A DNA stretch of 58,081 nucleotides, taken from the NCBI GenBank assembly GCA_023151315.1, contig JAKLJE010000029.1:1-58081 (forward strand), in the 5' to 3' direction. Position numbers and translations under genes: made by a program. Position 1 is the first letter of the stretch. Each line of letters begins with the position of its first letter. The notes under the pieces were generated by a model, which saw only the letters and a list, made by a program, of their open reading frames with translations, was not told the DNA's origin and did no database searches. Positions 7,921-16,186 of the stretch are shown here, one piece after another. The DNA is from Bacteroidia bacterium (GTDB taxonomy: Bacteria > Bacteroidota > Bacteroidia > Palsa-965).

Positions 7921-10044
7921 ATGGAACGAAGCAGGTTTTCCGCGTTGCTATTTGTACTGTTGCTCATCGTCGGTTCCGATCTTTCCGCACAGAAGAGAAC
8001 GAAGAAGGAGATTATTGACTCCCTTTTCAGAGCAGAAGGTGCAGCGAAGGAGGACACGAACAAAGTTCTGATTTATGAAAAACTGTGTTGGGAACTCAAG
8101 AATACCGGCCGTTATTCCGAAGCGGTAGTATATGGATTGAAAGGCGTTGCGCTGGCAGAGAAATTGAAATTTAATCAGGGTCTTGCAGCGAGTTGCAATA
8201 GCTTGGGTGTTGCGTTTTACCGCAAGGCTTCGTTTGATTCTGCTGAGATGTATTTGCAAAGAGCTGTGGAAATTAACAAGCAGATAGGTGATACATCCGA
8301 CATGGCCATGAACATGAATAACCTGGGATTGGTGAAACGGGATCAGGGTGATTATCCTATGGCTTTGGAGTACATGTTTGAAAGTCTCAGATTGAAGGAA
8401 GCGTTGAACGATACGGATGGCGTTGCCAGCGCGTATGGGAATATCGGAATCGTTTATAACGGACTTGATCAACCGGATACATCGCTGTTGTATTTCGAGA
8501 AAGCACTGAAGTTGTCGCAGTTAATCGGCAACGAGCGGGATATTGCTTTTTCGTATAACAATATGGGTGCGATATATCACAAGCAAAAGAAGTATGATCT
8601 TGCTTTGAGTTCGTTTCAGAAGGCGCTTGAAATCAAATTAAGACTTAATGAGAAAAGAGGTATTGCAGGTTCCAGGGCGAATATCGGAGCCGTTTATCAG
8701 GAACTCGGTCAGTTTGATAAAGCGATTCCGGAATTCGATTCAGCGTTGGTAATACTTACAGCTTCAGGCGACCGTGACGGGATTGCATCCTGTAACAATC
8801 TGAAAGGACTTGCTTTGTTTAAGGCGGGTCGGACTGACGAAGCTTTCGAATGCTTCACGATGGCTTATGATCTCGCAGTACAAATTGGAAGTACTCCGGA
8901 AGTTAAAACGGCTTGTGAAGGTTTGGCGATGGTTTATGAAAAGCGGAAAGACTGGGCAAATGCATACAAATATTACAAGCAATTTGCTGAGCTCAACGAC
9001 TCATTGCGAAGCGATGAGAAAACAAGACAGGCTTTAACAGCAAAGCTTCGTTACGATTACGAAAAACGCGAAGCCCTTGCGAAAGCTGAAGAAATGGCAA
9101 GAGAGCAATTACGGGAAGAAGAATCACGCAGACAGCAACTGTATGTTTGGTTCGCTTCCGGTGCAGTATTGTTGGTATTGCTGTTGGCGTTATTCATCTA
9201 TCGCGGTTACAGAACGAAGAAGAAGGCAAATGAAGAGCTGGATGATAAGAACCGTAAAATTGAAAATGCATATCAGATCATTGAGCATAAGAATAAAGAG
9301 ATCACAGACAGCATCAACTATGCGAAACGAATTCAGAGTGCAATTCTTCCTGAAGCTGAATTAATCAGCAAGCACCTTCCGGAATCGTTTGTTTACTACA
9401 TGCCAAAGGATATCGTAGCAGGAGATTTCTATTATTTTGAAGAGGGACAATCCGGCAGTGTTTTTATCGGAGCTGCTGATTGTACAGGTCATGGTGTTCC
9501 CGGAGCATTCATGAGTCTGATATGCGCAAGAGAACTGCATCTCGCCAATAACATGACCGGTTCGCCTGCGAAGATGCTGACATTGGTGAACAGAGCTGTG
9601 CGCGACACTTTGCGACAGAATCACCTCGAAGGCGGCAGAGACGGAATGGATATTGCGTTGTTGCGCATCAGCGGTACGCAGGTTGTTTATTCGGGAGCCA
9701 ATCGTCCGCTGTGGAGATTTTCAGCTTCAGGGGATTTCGAAGAGATCAAACCTACGAAGCACGGAATCGGGGGTTATACGGAGGAAGATGTGAAGTTTGA
9801 AGAGCACACGGTGGAGTGTATCTCAGGTGATATGATTTATATTTTTTCTGATGGTTATGCTGATCAGTTCGGAGGAGATAAAGGGAAGAAACTTACTACG
9901 AAACGATTCCGTGAATTGTTGACCGGAATTGCCGGTTTAGGTTGTGAAGAGCAGAAACGACAACTGACTTCTTATCTCAACGAATGGAAGGGTATGACGG
10001 AACAGGTGGATGATTTGCTCGTCATCGGAATCAGGATTCAATAA
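7921..10044 (+). CDS. TPR-repeat, membrane-anchored SpoIIE-type PP2C phosphatase
   Basis: A 707-residue signalling protein. The start at 7921 gives a clean signal sequence (MERSRFSALLFVLLLIVGSDLSAQ); earlier in-frame codons would run into the mnmE promoter. About residues 40-370 are tetratricopeptide repeats, probably periplasmic. One transmembrane helix lies near 406-430, followed by a coiled coil (about 435-475) ending in SINYAKRIQSAILP, the usual lead-in to the SpoIIE/PP2C-like serine phosphatase domain (about 480-705), with metal-site motifs ADCTGHGVPGAFMS and FSDGYADQFGG. In Bacteroidota such proteins are presumed to act on STAS-domain anti-anti-sigma factors; a STAS protein is encoded at 36833. 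Confidence 0.92.
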   Translation: MERSRFSALLFVLLLIVGSDLSAQKRTKKEIIDSLFRAEGAAKEDTNKVLIYEKLCWELKNTGRYSEAVVYGLKGVALAEKLKFNQGLAASCNSLGVAFYRKASFDSAEMYLQRAVEINKQIGDTSDMAMNMNNLGLVKRDQGDYPMALEYMFESLRLKEALNDTDGVASAYGNIGIVYNGLDQPDTSLLYFEKALKLSQLIGNERDIAFSYNNMGAIYHKQKKYDLALSSFQKALEIKLRLNEKRGIAGSRANIGAVYQELGQFDKAIPEFDSALVILTASGDRDGIASCNNLKGLALFKAGRTDEAFECFTMAYDLAVQIGSTPEVKTACEGLAMVYEKRKDWANAYKYYKQFAELNDSLRSDEKTRQALTAKLRYDYEKREALAKAEEMAREQLREEESRRQQLYVWFASGAVLLVLLLALFIYRGYRTKKKANEELDDKNRKIENAYQIIEHKNKEITDSINYAKRIQSAILPEAELISKHLPESFVYYMPKDIVAGDFYYFEEGQSGSVFIGAADCTGHGVPGAFMSLICARELHLANNMTGSPAKMLTLVNRAVRDTLRQNHLEGGRDGMDIALLRISGTQVVYSGANRPLWRFSASGDFEEIKPTKHGIGGYTEEDVKFEEHTVECISGDMIYIFSDGYADQFGGDKGKKLTTKRFRELLTGIAGLGCEEQKRQLTSYLNEWKGMTEQVDDLLVIGIRIQ

Positions 10045-10161
10045 TGATATTCACAAAGAGATTTTCCAACCTTTGACTCTTTTGTACTTTGAATTAATTT
10101 GATTGATCCTTCGAATGACGGGGAATAACATAACTTCGCACTAAATATTGCGTTTTACTGT

Positions 10162-10773
10162 ATGGTTACAATCGTCATTCTCCTCATTACGGCGGCCGTT
10201 TCGCTTATCAACATGAACAATGATGAATTCCGTCATCAGTACATGTTCAATGCATGGGCGATTAAACACCGGAAAGAGTGGTATCGTTTTTTTACGGCCG
10301 GATTACTTCATGCTGATTTCGCTCACCTCGCTTTTAACATGCTGGCACTTTACAGTTTCGGTGCAATGGTGGAGGAAGGTTTCTGCAGCGAAGCTTTGTT
10401 CGGACCTAAACTCGGACATTTCATGTTCTCGTTGATGTATGTAAGCGGACTTGCGGTAAGCAGCATCTATTCATACATCAAGCACAAGGACAATATTCTC
10501 TATAACGCATTAGGCGCATCAGGAGCGGTGTCTGCTGTAGTTTATTCAGCAATCCTGTTTCACCCGAACGGAACCATTTATTTCATTGTGATCCCGATTA
10601 AATCATGGTTATTCGGTATACTTTATCTTGTTGCTTCGTATATCATGGCGCGTAAAAACGTGGGCAATATCGGTCATGATGCACACTTCTGGGGTGCTGT
10701 GTACGGGTTCATATTTCCGATCATCTTTTTCCCCTTCCTTATCCAGCGTTTTATCGGATTGCTCGTCCCATAA
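10162..10773 (+). CDS. Rhomboid-family intramembrane serine protease
   Basis: A 203-residue polytopic membrane protein with about six helices. It keeps the rhomboid catalytic pair: Ser120 in GASGAVSA and His175 in HDAHFWGAVYG, plus the HLAFNM motif of helix 2. It should cut single-pass membrane proteins within the bilayer. A weak TAACTTCG box lies about 30 bases before the ATG. It stands alone between the phosphatase and the aminotransferase gene. Confidence 0.9.
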   Translation: MVTIVILLITAAVSLINMNNDEFRHQYMFNAWAIKHRKEWYRFFTAGLLHADFAHLAFNMLALYSFGAMVEEGFCSEALFGPKLGHFMFSLMYVSGLAVSSIYSYIKHKDNILYNALGASGAVSAVVYSAILFHPNGTIYFIVIPIKSWLFGILYLVASYIMARKNVGNIGHDAHFWGAVYGFIFPIIFFPFLIQRFIGLLVP

Positions 10774-10837
10774 TCCTCGTTTATCAGTTCGGTAAAGCAG
10801 GAAATCATATTTTTTCCTACTTTCGAAAAAAAAGCAG

Positions 10838-11692
10838 GTGGCAACTCTACTGTTTAATGGCGAATTGCGGGACGGCTCACAACCGATCTTCTCAAGTCAT
10901 AACCGTTCATTCCGTTATGGCGATGGATTGTTTGAGAGTATGCGCATGATCGGCGGTCGACTCAATTTTTCCCGGAAACACATGCAACGCCTGCTTACAG
11001 GTGTTCAGCTTTTACAACTTCGTTTACCGGACAGCTTTGTAGCCAATTCTCTGGAATCATGGGCGAAGAAATTATGGGAAGCGAATGGTTGTCCTCCCAG
11101 CAGTCGTTTGCGTTTGACTGTATTCCGTAATGATGGTGGATATTACGCACCAGAAACGAATGATGCATCTTGGCATCTGGAATTGTGGCCGATTGAAAGT
11201 GATCAATACCACATCAACGAAAAAGGAATCAGTGTAGAGCTGTATCAGGATATCCGCAAGCCGATCAATAAACTATCCACACTTAAAACTGCTAACGCAG
11301 AATTGTATGTGCTTGCATCACTTCATGCGAAAGCGATGAATGTGGATGATGCTATTCTCATCAACCAGAACGGAAACGTAATTGAGGCTACCGGTTCCAA
11401 TTTATTCGCGGTGAAGAACGGCGTATTGTACACTTCGCCTGTTTCTGAAGGTTGTGTCTCAGGAATAATGCGCAGTGTCATTATGGATGTTGCACAAGCA
11501 AATCGTATTGCAGTGTATGAAGTGCCGCTGCCGCTTTCCATTCTGCTCAATTCAGATGAAATTTTTCTGACAAATGCGGTGAAAGGAATTATTTGGGTAG
11601 GTGCGTACCGCCAGAAAAGATATTTCTCTCAGACAGCACGTAAACTGAATGAGTTGCTGAATAAGAGTGTGGAAGTGGAAGCGGAAATCTGA
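10838..11692 (+). CDS. Class IV PLP-dependent aminotransferase (branched-chain aminotransferase / aminodeoxychorismate lyase family)
   Basis: A 284-residue fold-type IV PLP enzyme. RYGDGLFESM near the N-terminus and the EATGSNLFAV motif are typical of the BCAT/PabC/D-amino-acid transaminase family; the Schiff-base Lys would be in KLSTLKTANAELYV. The GTG start at 10838 is taken because homologues begin here and a TACTTTCG box lies 11-18 bases upstream, giving almost no leader. Whether it is PabC or another class IV enzyme cannot be told from this sequence; the following genes (YqgE, pdxH) do not decide, though pdxH makes the PLP cofactor. Confidence 0.88.
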   Translation: MATLLFNGELRDGSQPIFSSHNRSFRYGDGLFESMRMIGGRLNFSRKHMQRLLTGVQLLQLRLPDSFVANSLESWAKKLWEANGCPPSSRLRLTVFRNDGGYYAPETNDASWHLELWPIESDQYHINEKGISVELYQDIRKPINKLSTLKTANAELYVLASLHAKAMNVDDAILINQNGNVIEATGSNLFAVKNGVLYTSPVSEGCVSGIMRSVIMDVAQANRIAVYEVPLPLSILLNSDEIFLTNAVKGIIWVGAYRQKRYFSQTARKLNELLNKSVEVEAEI

Positions 11693-11725
11693 TTTCCGGA
11701 TTTCTATTAACGTGCTGAAAACAAA

Positions 11726-12298
11726 ATGAGTTTATTTCAAGAGAACAAACTGGAAATCAAACAGGGCCGACTGCTCTTGTCGGAGCCGTTTCTTGATGAT
11801 AATTATTTCAAACGTGCTGTTGTAGTGCTCGCGGAGTTGAATGAAAAAGGATCTGTAGGATTCATTCTGAACAAGCCTGCCGACATGAATGTACATGAAG
11901 TGATTCCTGATTTTCCGAAGTCAGAGCATCGCATTTACTTCGGCGGACCCGTACAACGCGATCAGTTGTTTTACATTCATACATTAGGAGAAGTTATTCC
12001 TAACAGTATTCCTATTGCTCCGGGATTGTGGTGGCTGGGCGATTTTGAAGTAGTGCGCAAAATGATTGAGCAGAAGGAAATAGGTCAGCAGGAAATGCGC
12101 TTCTTCATTGGGTATTCAGGTTGGGAACCAAATCAACTTGAAACCGAAATGACAAAGAAGTCATGGTTTGTTGCAAAGATGAATCGTGATTTGATTTTCG
12201 ATCCTGATTCGAAAGAACTCTGGTCAAAGGCCATGCGCTCATTGGGAAAGGAGTTTTCTCCAATGGCCAATTTCCCTTTGGATCCGGGATTGAATTGA
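11726..12298 (+). CDS. YqgE/AlgH family protein
   Basis: A 190-residue cytoplasmic protein of the DUF179 (YqgE/AlgH) family. Family marks are GRLLLSEPFL, VGFILNKP, YFGGPV and FIGYSGWEPNQLE. The biochemical role of this family is not settled. It begins 33 bases after the aminotransferase gene on the same strand and may be cotranscribed with it. Confidence 0.93.
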   Translation: MSLFQENKLEIKQGRLLLSEPFLDDNYFKRAVVVLAELNEKGSVGFILNKPADMNVHEVIPDFPKSEHRIYFGGPVQRDQLFYIHTLGEVIPNSIPIAPGLWWLGDFEVVRKMIEQKEIGQQEMRFFIGYSGWEPNQLETEMTKKSWFVAKMNRDLIFDPDSKELWSKAMRSLGKEFSPMANFPLDPGLN

Positions 12299-12308
12299 AC
12301 TTCTTACA

Positions 12309-12423
12309 ATATTCAAATTATACAATGCTCAAATTATTCACTGATATAATGCTTCCAATTATTCGGTGCATATATCATAATAATTCGGGACGCTCATTGA
12401 CTCATTTGATAATTGAATAATTG
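12309..12423. repeat. Imperfect inverted repeat of AATTATTC-type words
   Basis: The stretch between yqgE and pdxH is built from variants of the words CAAATTAT and CAATTATTC. Its left arm (about 12309-12336) resembles the reverse complement of its right arm (about 12396-12423) with a few mismatches and small gaps. No coding potential. Confidence 0.55.
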
Positions 12424-12430
12424 ATTTAAA

Positions 12431-13081
12431 ATGGAAAATCTCAGAGACTATATCAATCAATTGCGTCACGATTTCATGCAGATGCATCTTGATGAAACAA
12501 TGATTGACGCAGATCCGGTAGTTCAGTTCGGCAACTGGTTCAAGCAGGCGGTAGAAGGACATGCACGCGAAGCGAATGCGTTTGTGCTTTCAACGGTTGG
12601 CAACGACATGAAACCTTCTGCTCGTATTCTGTTATTGCGCGACTTCAATGAAAACGGTTTTGTATTCTATACCAATTACAACAGCCGTAAGTCGCAAAAC
12701 ATTGCGGAGAATCCCAATGCGTGCATGACTTTTTTCTGGCCGGAGCTTGAACGTCAGGTGCGTATTGAAGGACGAATAGTTAAGCAAAGTGCTGCTGAAT
12801 CTGATTTGTATTTTGCAAATCGTCCGCGATCGAGCAGGTTAGGAGCGTGGTCATCACCGCAAAGTGAAATCATTGCTGATAGAAAAGCTTTGGATGATAT
12901 TCTCGCTGACATTGAGAAAAAGTTCGAGGGAAAAGATGTGCCGCGTCCGGATTGGTGGGGCGGTTATGTTTTAATCCCCGATCATATTGAATTCTGGCAG
13001 GGAAGACCAAGTCGATTGCATGACAGGATTGCCTACATGAAGTCGGGCAACAACTGGAAAACAGTCAGACTTGCACCATAA
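12431..13081 (+). CDS. pdxH: Pyridoxamine 5'-phosphate oxidase
   Basis: A 216-residue FMN enzyme that oxidises pyridoxine or pyridoxamine 5'-phosphate to PLP, the last step of vitamin B6 salvage and synthesis. Diagnostic segments are ARILLLRDFNENGFVFYTNYNSRKS, LERQVRIEGR, SRLGAWSSPQSE and the C-terminal FWQGRPSRLHDR with RLAP at the end. Length is normal. A strong bidirectional terminator follows directly after the stop codon. Confidence 0.97.
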   Translation: MENLRDYINQLRHDFMQMHLDETMIDADPVVQFGNWFKQAVEGHAREANAFVLSTVGNDMKPSARILLLRDFNENGFVFYTNYNSRKSQNIAENPNACMTFFWPELERQVRIEGRIVKQSAAESDLYFANRPRSSRLGAWSSPQSEIIADRKALDDILADIEKKFEGKDVPRPDWWGGYVLIPDHIEFWQGRPSRLHDRIAYMKSGNNWKTVRLAP

Positions 13082-13082
13082 A

Positions 13083-13115
13083 AAAATCCTCTCCGAGTCT
13101 GGAGAGGATTTTCTT
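13083..13115. terminator. Bidirectional intrinsic terminator between pdxH and THX gene
   Basis: A 12-bp perfect stem (13083-13094 with 13101-13112) with a six-base loop GAGTCT, flanked by A-run on the left and T-run on the right, so it can end transcripts from both converging genes. Confidence 0.9.
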
Positions 13116-13271
13116 TTAAGAAGATTTCTTAGCGGCCTTCTTCGCCGGAGCTTTTTTCTTTGCAGCTTTAGAAGCGGGAGCTGCAGCTTTCTTTCTCTTT
13201 TTCGGACGTGTTTTTCCGTAAGAACCCTGGAAGATTTTTCCTTTGCGGGATTTTTTGTCGCCTTTGCCCAT
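13116..13271 (-). CDS. 30S ribosomal protein THX
   Basis: A 51-residue very basic protein read on the minus strand, beginning MGKGDKKSRKGKIFQGSYG, then KTRPKKRKK and a long Ala/Lys/Pro-rich tail. The start matches the THX (Thx) family of small-subunit proteins, which begins MGKGDKK...GKI..GSYGKTRP and binds at the top of the 30S head. The Ala-Lys tail resembles those of several Bacteroidota small basic proteins. A TATATTTG box lies at 13297-13304, 26 bases before the ATG, and a strong terminator follows. The plus-strand frame across the same bases is only its shadow. Confidence 0.92.
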   Translation of the reverse strand: MGKGDKKSRKGKIFQGSYGKTRPKKRKKAAAPASKAAKKKAPAKKAAKKSS

Positions 13272-13296
13272 AATGTGGTTTGGTTATGATGTTTAC

Positions 13297-13304
13297 CAAA
13301 TATA
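13297..13304 (-). promoter_or_regulatory. -7 box TATATTTG of the THX gene
   Basis: Perfect match to the Bacteroidota -7 element TAnnTTTG on the minus strand, about 26 bases upstream of the start codon. Confidence 0.7.
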
Positions 13305-13309
13305 CATAA

Positions 13310-13470
13310 TAGACTTCAGATGTTAGACTTTAGACGGTAGGCGCCTGCGGCAGCAAGGAATATTTTATTGGTGAATCGAACGGATACTTCATTCTGAACA
13401 CGTCCTTTGGGTCGCAGCTCGTTGTTTACTCGTTTAGACAAATCTTCTAAAGTCTAATGTCTAACGTCTA
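13310..13470. repeat. MITE-like element with imperfect terminal inverted repeats
   Basis: The left arm (13310-13336) and right arm (13444-13470) are near reverse complements over 27 bases, both rich in GTCTAA/TTAGAC words. The 107 bases between contain GC-rich patches (GGCGCCTGCGGC) unlike the surrounding intergenic sequence and no gene. It separates the THX gene from trmH; its right arm reaches into the last codons of trmH. Confidence 0.55.
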
Positions 13471-14143
13471 AAGTCTCCTTGAACTTCTTCTCAATCAACT
13501 CACACCGCTGAATTGTATTTCTCAGCCAGTCGAGTTTGAGTCGGGTAAGATCTGCTTCGGGTAAACGCCACTCAACTCCGCTTTCACGCATGCGTGTTGT
13601 AAGATCATAAAGGCAAATGGCTGCAGAAACGCTGATATTAAAACTCTCTGTGAAACCGTACATCGGAATCTTCACAAGTTCATCTGCGTTATCCCGTAAC
13701 TCATCTGTAATTCCTTCCAGTTCGGTTCCGAAAAACAAAGCTACAGGTCCGGCTGTAATATCTAGCTTATCGATGGTTCTTGATTTCTCATGCGGAGTAG
13801 TTGCCACAACACGGTAACCGGATTTCTTCAAAGCACGAACACACTCCATGGTGTTGTTCTCCGACTTGTTGTAATGCACGAGATCAATCCACTTGCTGGC
13901 GCCTTTCGTGATTTCCATATTCGGAGAATACTTGTTCTTGTTCTCAACAATGTGAAGCTCCTGAATTCCGAAGCACTCGGCGCTGCGCATTATTGCACTT
14001 GCATTATGCGGCTGATAAATATCTTCAACAGCAACAGTAATGTACTTCGTACGTTCTTTCGCCACTTCATCAATGCGTGCTAAACGTTGCTCACTGACGA
14101 ATTGCTTGAGATGTTCGTATAGCTTATGTTCGTACGTCTCCAT
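13454..14143 (-). CDS. trmH: TrmH-family 2'-O-ribose tRNA methyltransferase
   Basis: A 229-residue SPOUT methyltransferase, most like TrmH, which methylates the 2'-OH of G18 in tRNA. The three SPOUT motifs are present: NASAIMRSAECFG, VALFFGTELEGI and IPMYGFTESFNISVSAAI, forming the trefoil-knot SAM site. The start at 14143 (METYEHK) is chosen; its ATG shares one base with the TAA of the upstream ureohydrolase gene (TAATG), indicating coupling. The last few codons (LDVRH) lie in the GTCTAA-word repeat, so the C-terminal tail may have been rewritten by it. Confidence 0.9.
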   Translation of the reverse strand: METYEHKLYEHLKQFVSEQRLARIDEVAKERTKYITVAVEDIYQPHNASAIMRSAECFGIQELHIVENKNKYSPNMEITKGASKWIDLVHYNKSENNTMECVRALKKSGYRVVATTPHEKSRTIDKLDITAGPVALFFGTELEGITDELRDNADELVKIPMYGFTESFNISVSAAICLYDLTTRMRESGVEWRLPEADLTRLKLDWLRNTIQRCELIEKKFKETLDVRH

Positions 14144-15204
14144 TATTTGCGTGTTGCCGCCATTGTCATGATGTTGCACATACGATAGAGCATACGCGCT
14201 CCTACATTGGCATCCCATTCATCTCCGTCAGGTCCCGGCGCAACTTCGTTGAGATCAAATCCGATAATCTGTTTTCCTGATTTCACCAATTCCGTAAACA
14301 GATATCCTGCCTGTTCGAATTCAAGTCCGCCGGCAACAGGTGTTCCTGTGTGAGGACACAAGCCGGGTTCCAATCCGTCAATATCAAAACTGATGTAAAC
14401 TTTCTGCGGAAGAGAAGCGATGATTCGTTTGGTGATTTCGTGCCAGGTTACGCCTTTGTATTTCTCGTGACGCATATCGCGATCAAAGAATGTAATCACG
14501 CGGCCTTTGCTGTTGTCAATAATCTCTTTTTCCTGCTGACAGAAATCGCGGATTCCGACTTGCACCAATCGTTTTACCTGCGGAATGCTGAGTGCATTGT
14601 ACATGATGGATGCATGCGAGTAAGTAAATCCTTCATACGCCACGCGCAGATCGGCGTGCGCGTCAATCTGAAGAATACCGAATTCCTCATGTAATTCTGC
14701 CTGCGCCTGCAACATTCCGAAAGGAGTGCTGTGATCGCCGCCAAGTAATCCAACACGTTTACCTTTTTGCAGCCAATGCAAACAGCGATTCTTTACCCAT
14801 GCATTCAACTCTGCTGAACCTTCATTAACCGTCAGCAGAATCTTCTGCAATTCAGGATCCGATTCCACATCCTCTCCATTGGTCAGCGCATCAATATATT
14901 GCACTGCCATTGAGCGTAAATCTTCAGCACGTGCTTTCAGCTTAAGTGGAATTTCATCCATCGCAATACCGCTTTTCCATGCATCTGCCAGATCAGGTTC
15001 GTAAAGATCAACCTGGAAGGAAGCGTTGAAAACCGCTTCAGGTCCATTAGCAGTTCCATCGGCATAAGAAACAGTAACGTCCCATGGAACAGGAACAATT
15101 ACAGTGTCCGCTTCTTCACAAGTAAAAGGAAGACCGTATATGTTCGCATCCGGATCACCGGGTGAATTCGGATCGAATGATTTGATTTTTTGTTCTTTGC
15201 TCAT
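14143..15204 (-). CDS. Arginase/agmatinase-family ureohydrolase
   Basis: A 353-residue manganese enzyme of the ureohydrolase superfamily. Metal ligands are visible in GGDHSTP, QIDAHADLR and SFDIDGLEPGLCPHTGTP; FDLNEVAPGPDGDEWDANVGAR closes the domain. Family members hydrolyse arginine, agmatine or formiminoglutamate; the length and the Glu-rich loop near residues 105-120 do not settle which. A TAGTTTTG box at 15212-15219 puts the transcript start at or next to the ATG. trmH is coupled downstream. Confidence 0.9.
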   Translation of the reverse strand: MSKEQKIKSFDPNSPGDPDANIYGLPFTCEEADTVIVPVPWDVTVSYADGTANGPEAVFNASFQVDLYEPDLADAWKSGIAMDEIPLKLKARAEDLRSMAVQYIDALTNGEDVESDPELQKILLTVNEGSAELNAWVKNRCLHWLQKGKRVGLLGGDHSTPFGMLQAQAELHEEFGILQIDAHADLRVAYEGFTYSHASIMYNALSIPQVKRLVQVGIRDFCQQEKEIIDNSKGRVITFFDRDMRHEKYKGVTWHEITKRIIASLPQKVYISFDIDGLEPGLCPHTGTPVAGGLEFEQAGYLFTELVKSGKQIIGFDLNEVAPGPDGDEWDANVGARMLYRMCNIMTMAATRK

Positions 15205-15211
15205 TTGCCTG

Positions 15212-15219
15212 CAAAACTA
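15212..15219 (-). promoter_or_regulatory. -7 box TAGTTTTG of the ureohydrolase gene
   Basis: Perfect TAnnTTTG on the minus strand with its last base only eight bases before the ATG, implying a leaderless or nearly leaderless transcript. Confidence 0.7.
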
Positions 15220-15254
15220 CCAAGAATGCATCAATTACGATTCGGGAAATAAAA

Positions 15255-15280
15255 AAACTCCCTGTGTTGACAGAGAGTTT
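15255..15280 (-). terminator. Intrinsic terminator of the second HU gene
   Basis: A 10-bp stem with one mismatch (15255-15264 with 15271-15280), six-base loop, followed on the minus strand by seven T. It begins about 20 bases after the HU stop codon. Confidence 0.85.
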
Positions 15281-15299
15281 CTTTATTGGGTTTGTGCTG

Positions 15300-15575
15300 T
15301 TATTTATTTACGCGTCGGGTTAATTCCGTGCCGGCTTTGAACTTTGCGATTTTCTTCATTCCGATATGAACTGTAGTTCCGTTCACGGGATTTCTTCCTG
15401 TTCGTGCAGATCGTTCTGCAACCGAGAATGTTCCGAAACCATTGAGAGAAACTTTGTCTCCTTTTTTCAGTGATTTCGCTATACTGTCAACAGCGGCATC
15501 CAGTGCGCGACCGGCATCTGCCTTGGAAAGCTTTGCCGCAGCGGCAATAGCTTCAATGAGTTCAGCTTTGTTCAT
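15300..15575 (-). CDS. HU-family DNA-binding protein (copy 2)
   Basis: A 91-residue histone-like protein starting [21 protein letters not shown], with the VSLNGFGTFSV turn and the DNA-minor-groove arm around ARTGRNPVNGTTVHI. HU dimers bend and compact DNA. It follows another HU gene on the same strand but has its own TAGCTTTG box (15602-15609) and its own terminator, so the two are separately transcribed. The arm differs from copy 1 (NPVNGTTVHIGMKKI against [15 protein letters not shown]). Confidence 0.96.
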   Translation of the reverse strand: MNKAELIEAIAAAAKLSKADAGRALDAAVDSIAKSLKKGDKVSLNGFGTFSVAERSARTGRNPVNGTTVHIGMKKIAKFKAGTELTRRVNK

Positions 15576-15601
15576 GACGGGGAGATTTTTTTAAGGGATA
15601 A

Positions 15602-15609
15602 CAAAGCTA
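15602..15609 (-). promoter_or_regulatory. -7 box TAGCTTTG of HU copy 2
   Basis: Perfect TAnnTTTG on the minus strand, 26 bases before the start codon. Confidence 0.65.
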
Positions 15610-15664
15610 GAATAAATAATCAGATATGCAACTTAATATTCGCTGTGTGAAGAGTGAGAGCAAT

Positions 15665-15701
15665 CATAAAAAAACCGCTTTCCTGATTATGGAAAACGGT
15701 T
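15665..15701 (-). terminator. Intrinsic terminator of HU copy 1
   Basis: Stem of 5+5 bp around one mismatch (15673-15683 with 15691-15701), loop TGATTAT, followed on the minus strand by a run of seven T. It sits between the tandem HU genes. Confidence 0.85.
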
Positions 15702-15743
15702 CTTTGATAAATGAAACAGTGTAAAGCCTGAATTCAGTTCAGA

Positions 15744-16019
15744 TTACTTGTTCACAGTTTTAGCGAGCTCAATTCCTGCTTTGAATTTAGCAACTTTCTT
15801 CGCTGCAATTTTGATGGATTTGCCTGTCTGTGGATTGCGTCCGGTACGCGCTGCACGCTTAGCAACTGAGAAAGTTCCGAATCCAACGAGGGAAACTTTG
15901 TCACCTTTCTTAAGTGCTTTAGATACATTGTCAATTGTTGCATCAAGTGCACGCTGTGCATCAGCCTTTGTGATTTTTGCTGAAGTTGCAATTGCTTCGA
16001 TAAGTTCTGCTTTGTTCAT
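15744..16019 (-). CDS. HU-family DNA-binding protein (copy 1)
   Basis: A 91-residue HU protein beginning [21 protein letters not shown], with [11 protein letters not shown] and the arm [15 protein letters not shown]. It is clearly homologous to copy 2 just downstream but differs at many positions, so the duplication is old. A TAATTTTG box lies at 16061-16068. Confidence 0.96.
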   Translation of the reverse strand: MNKAELIEAIATSAKITKADAQRALDATIDNVSKALKKGDKVSLVGFGTFSVAKRAARTGRNPQTGKSIKIAAKKVAKFKAGIELAKTVNK

Positions 16020-16060
16020 TTTGAATGTGATTTTATAGGGTGTTGTGAAATTCAGAGTCG

Positions 16061-16068
16061 CAAAATTA
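16061..16068 (-). promoter_or_regulatory. -7 box TAATTTTG of HU copy 1
   Basis: Perfect TAnnTTTG on the minus strand, 41 bases before the start codon. Confidence 0.6.
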
Positions 16069-16186
16069 GAATACTTCGCATACGCTCCAACAAGGCAAAC
16101 ACTTCGAATGCACTTTTGTTGATAATTCGAAAAACGGTGTTGATAACGTCGGCTGAAATCCGCTCAGGACAAGGGTTTCAGCGGTT

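Noticed and set aside
13071-13289. Plus-strand 72-codon frame after pdxH
   Set aside because: It is the antisense of the THX gene and crosses the terminator; its Leu/Phe/Ser-rich product is what the reverse of a Lys/Ala-rich gene gives.
15300-16019. Tandem HU genes as an assembly duplication
   Set aside because: The two copies differ at many residues and have different promoters and terminators, so the duplication is real and old.
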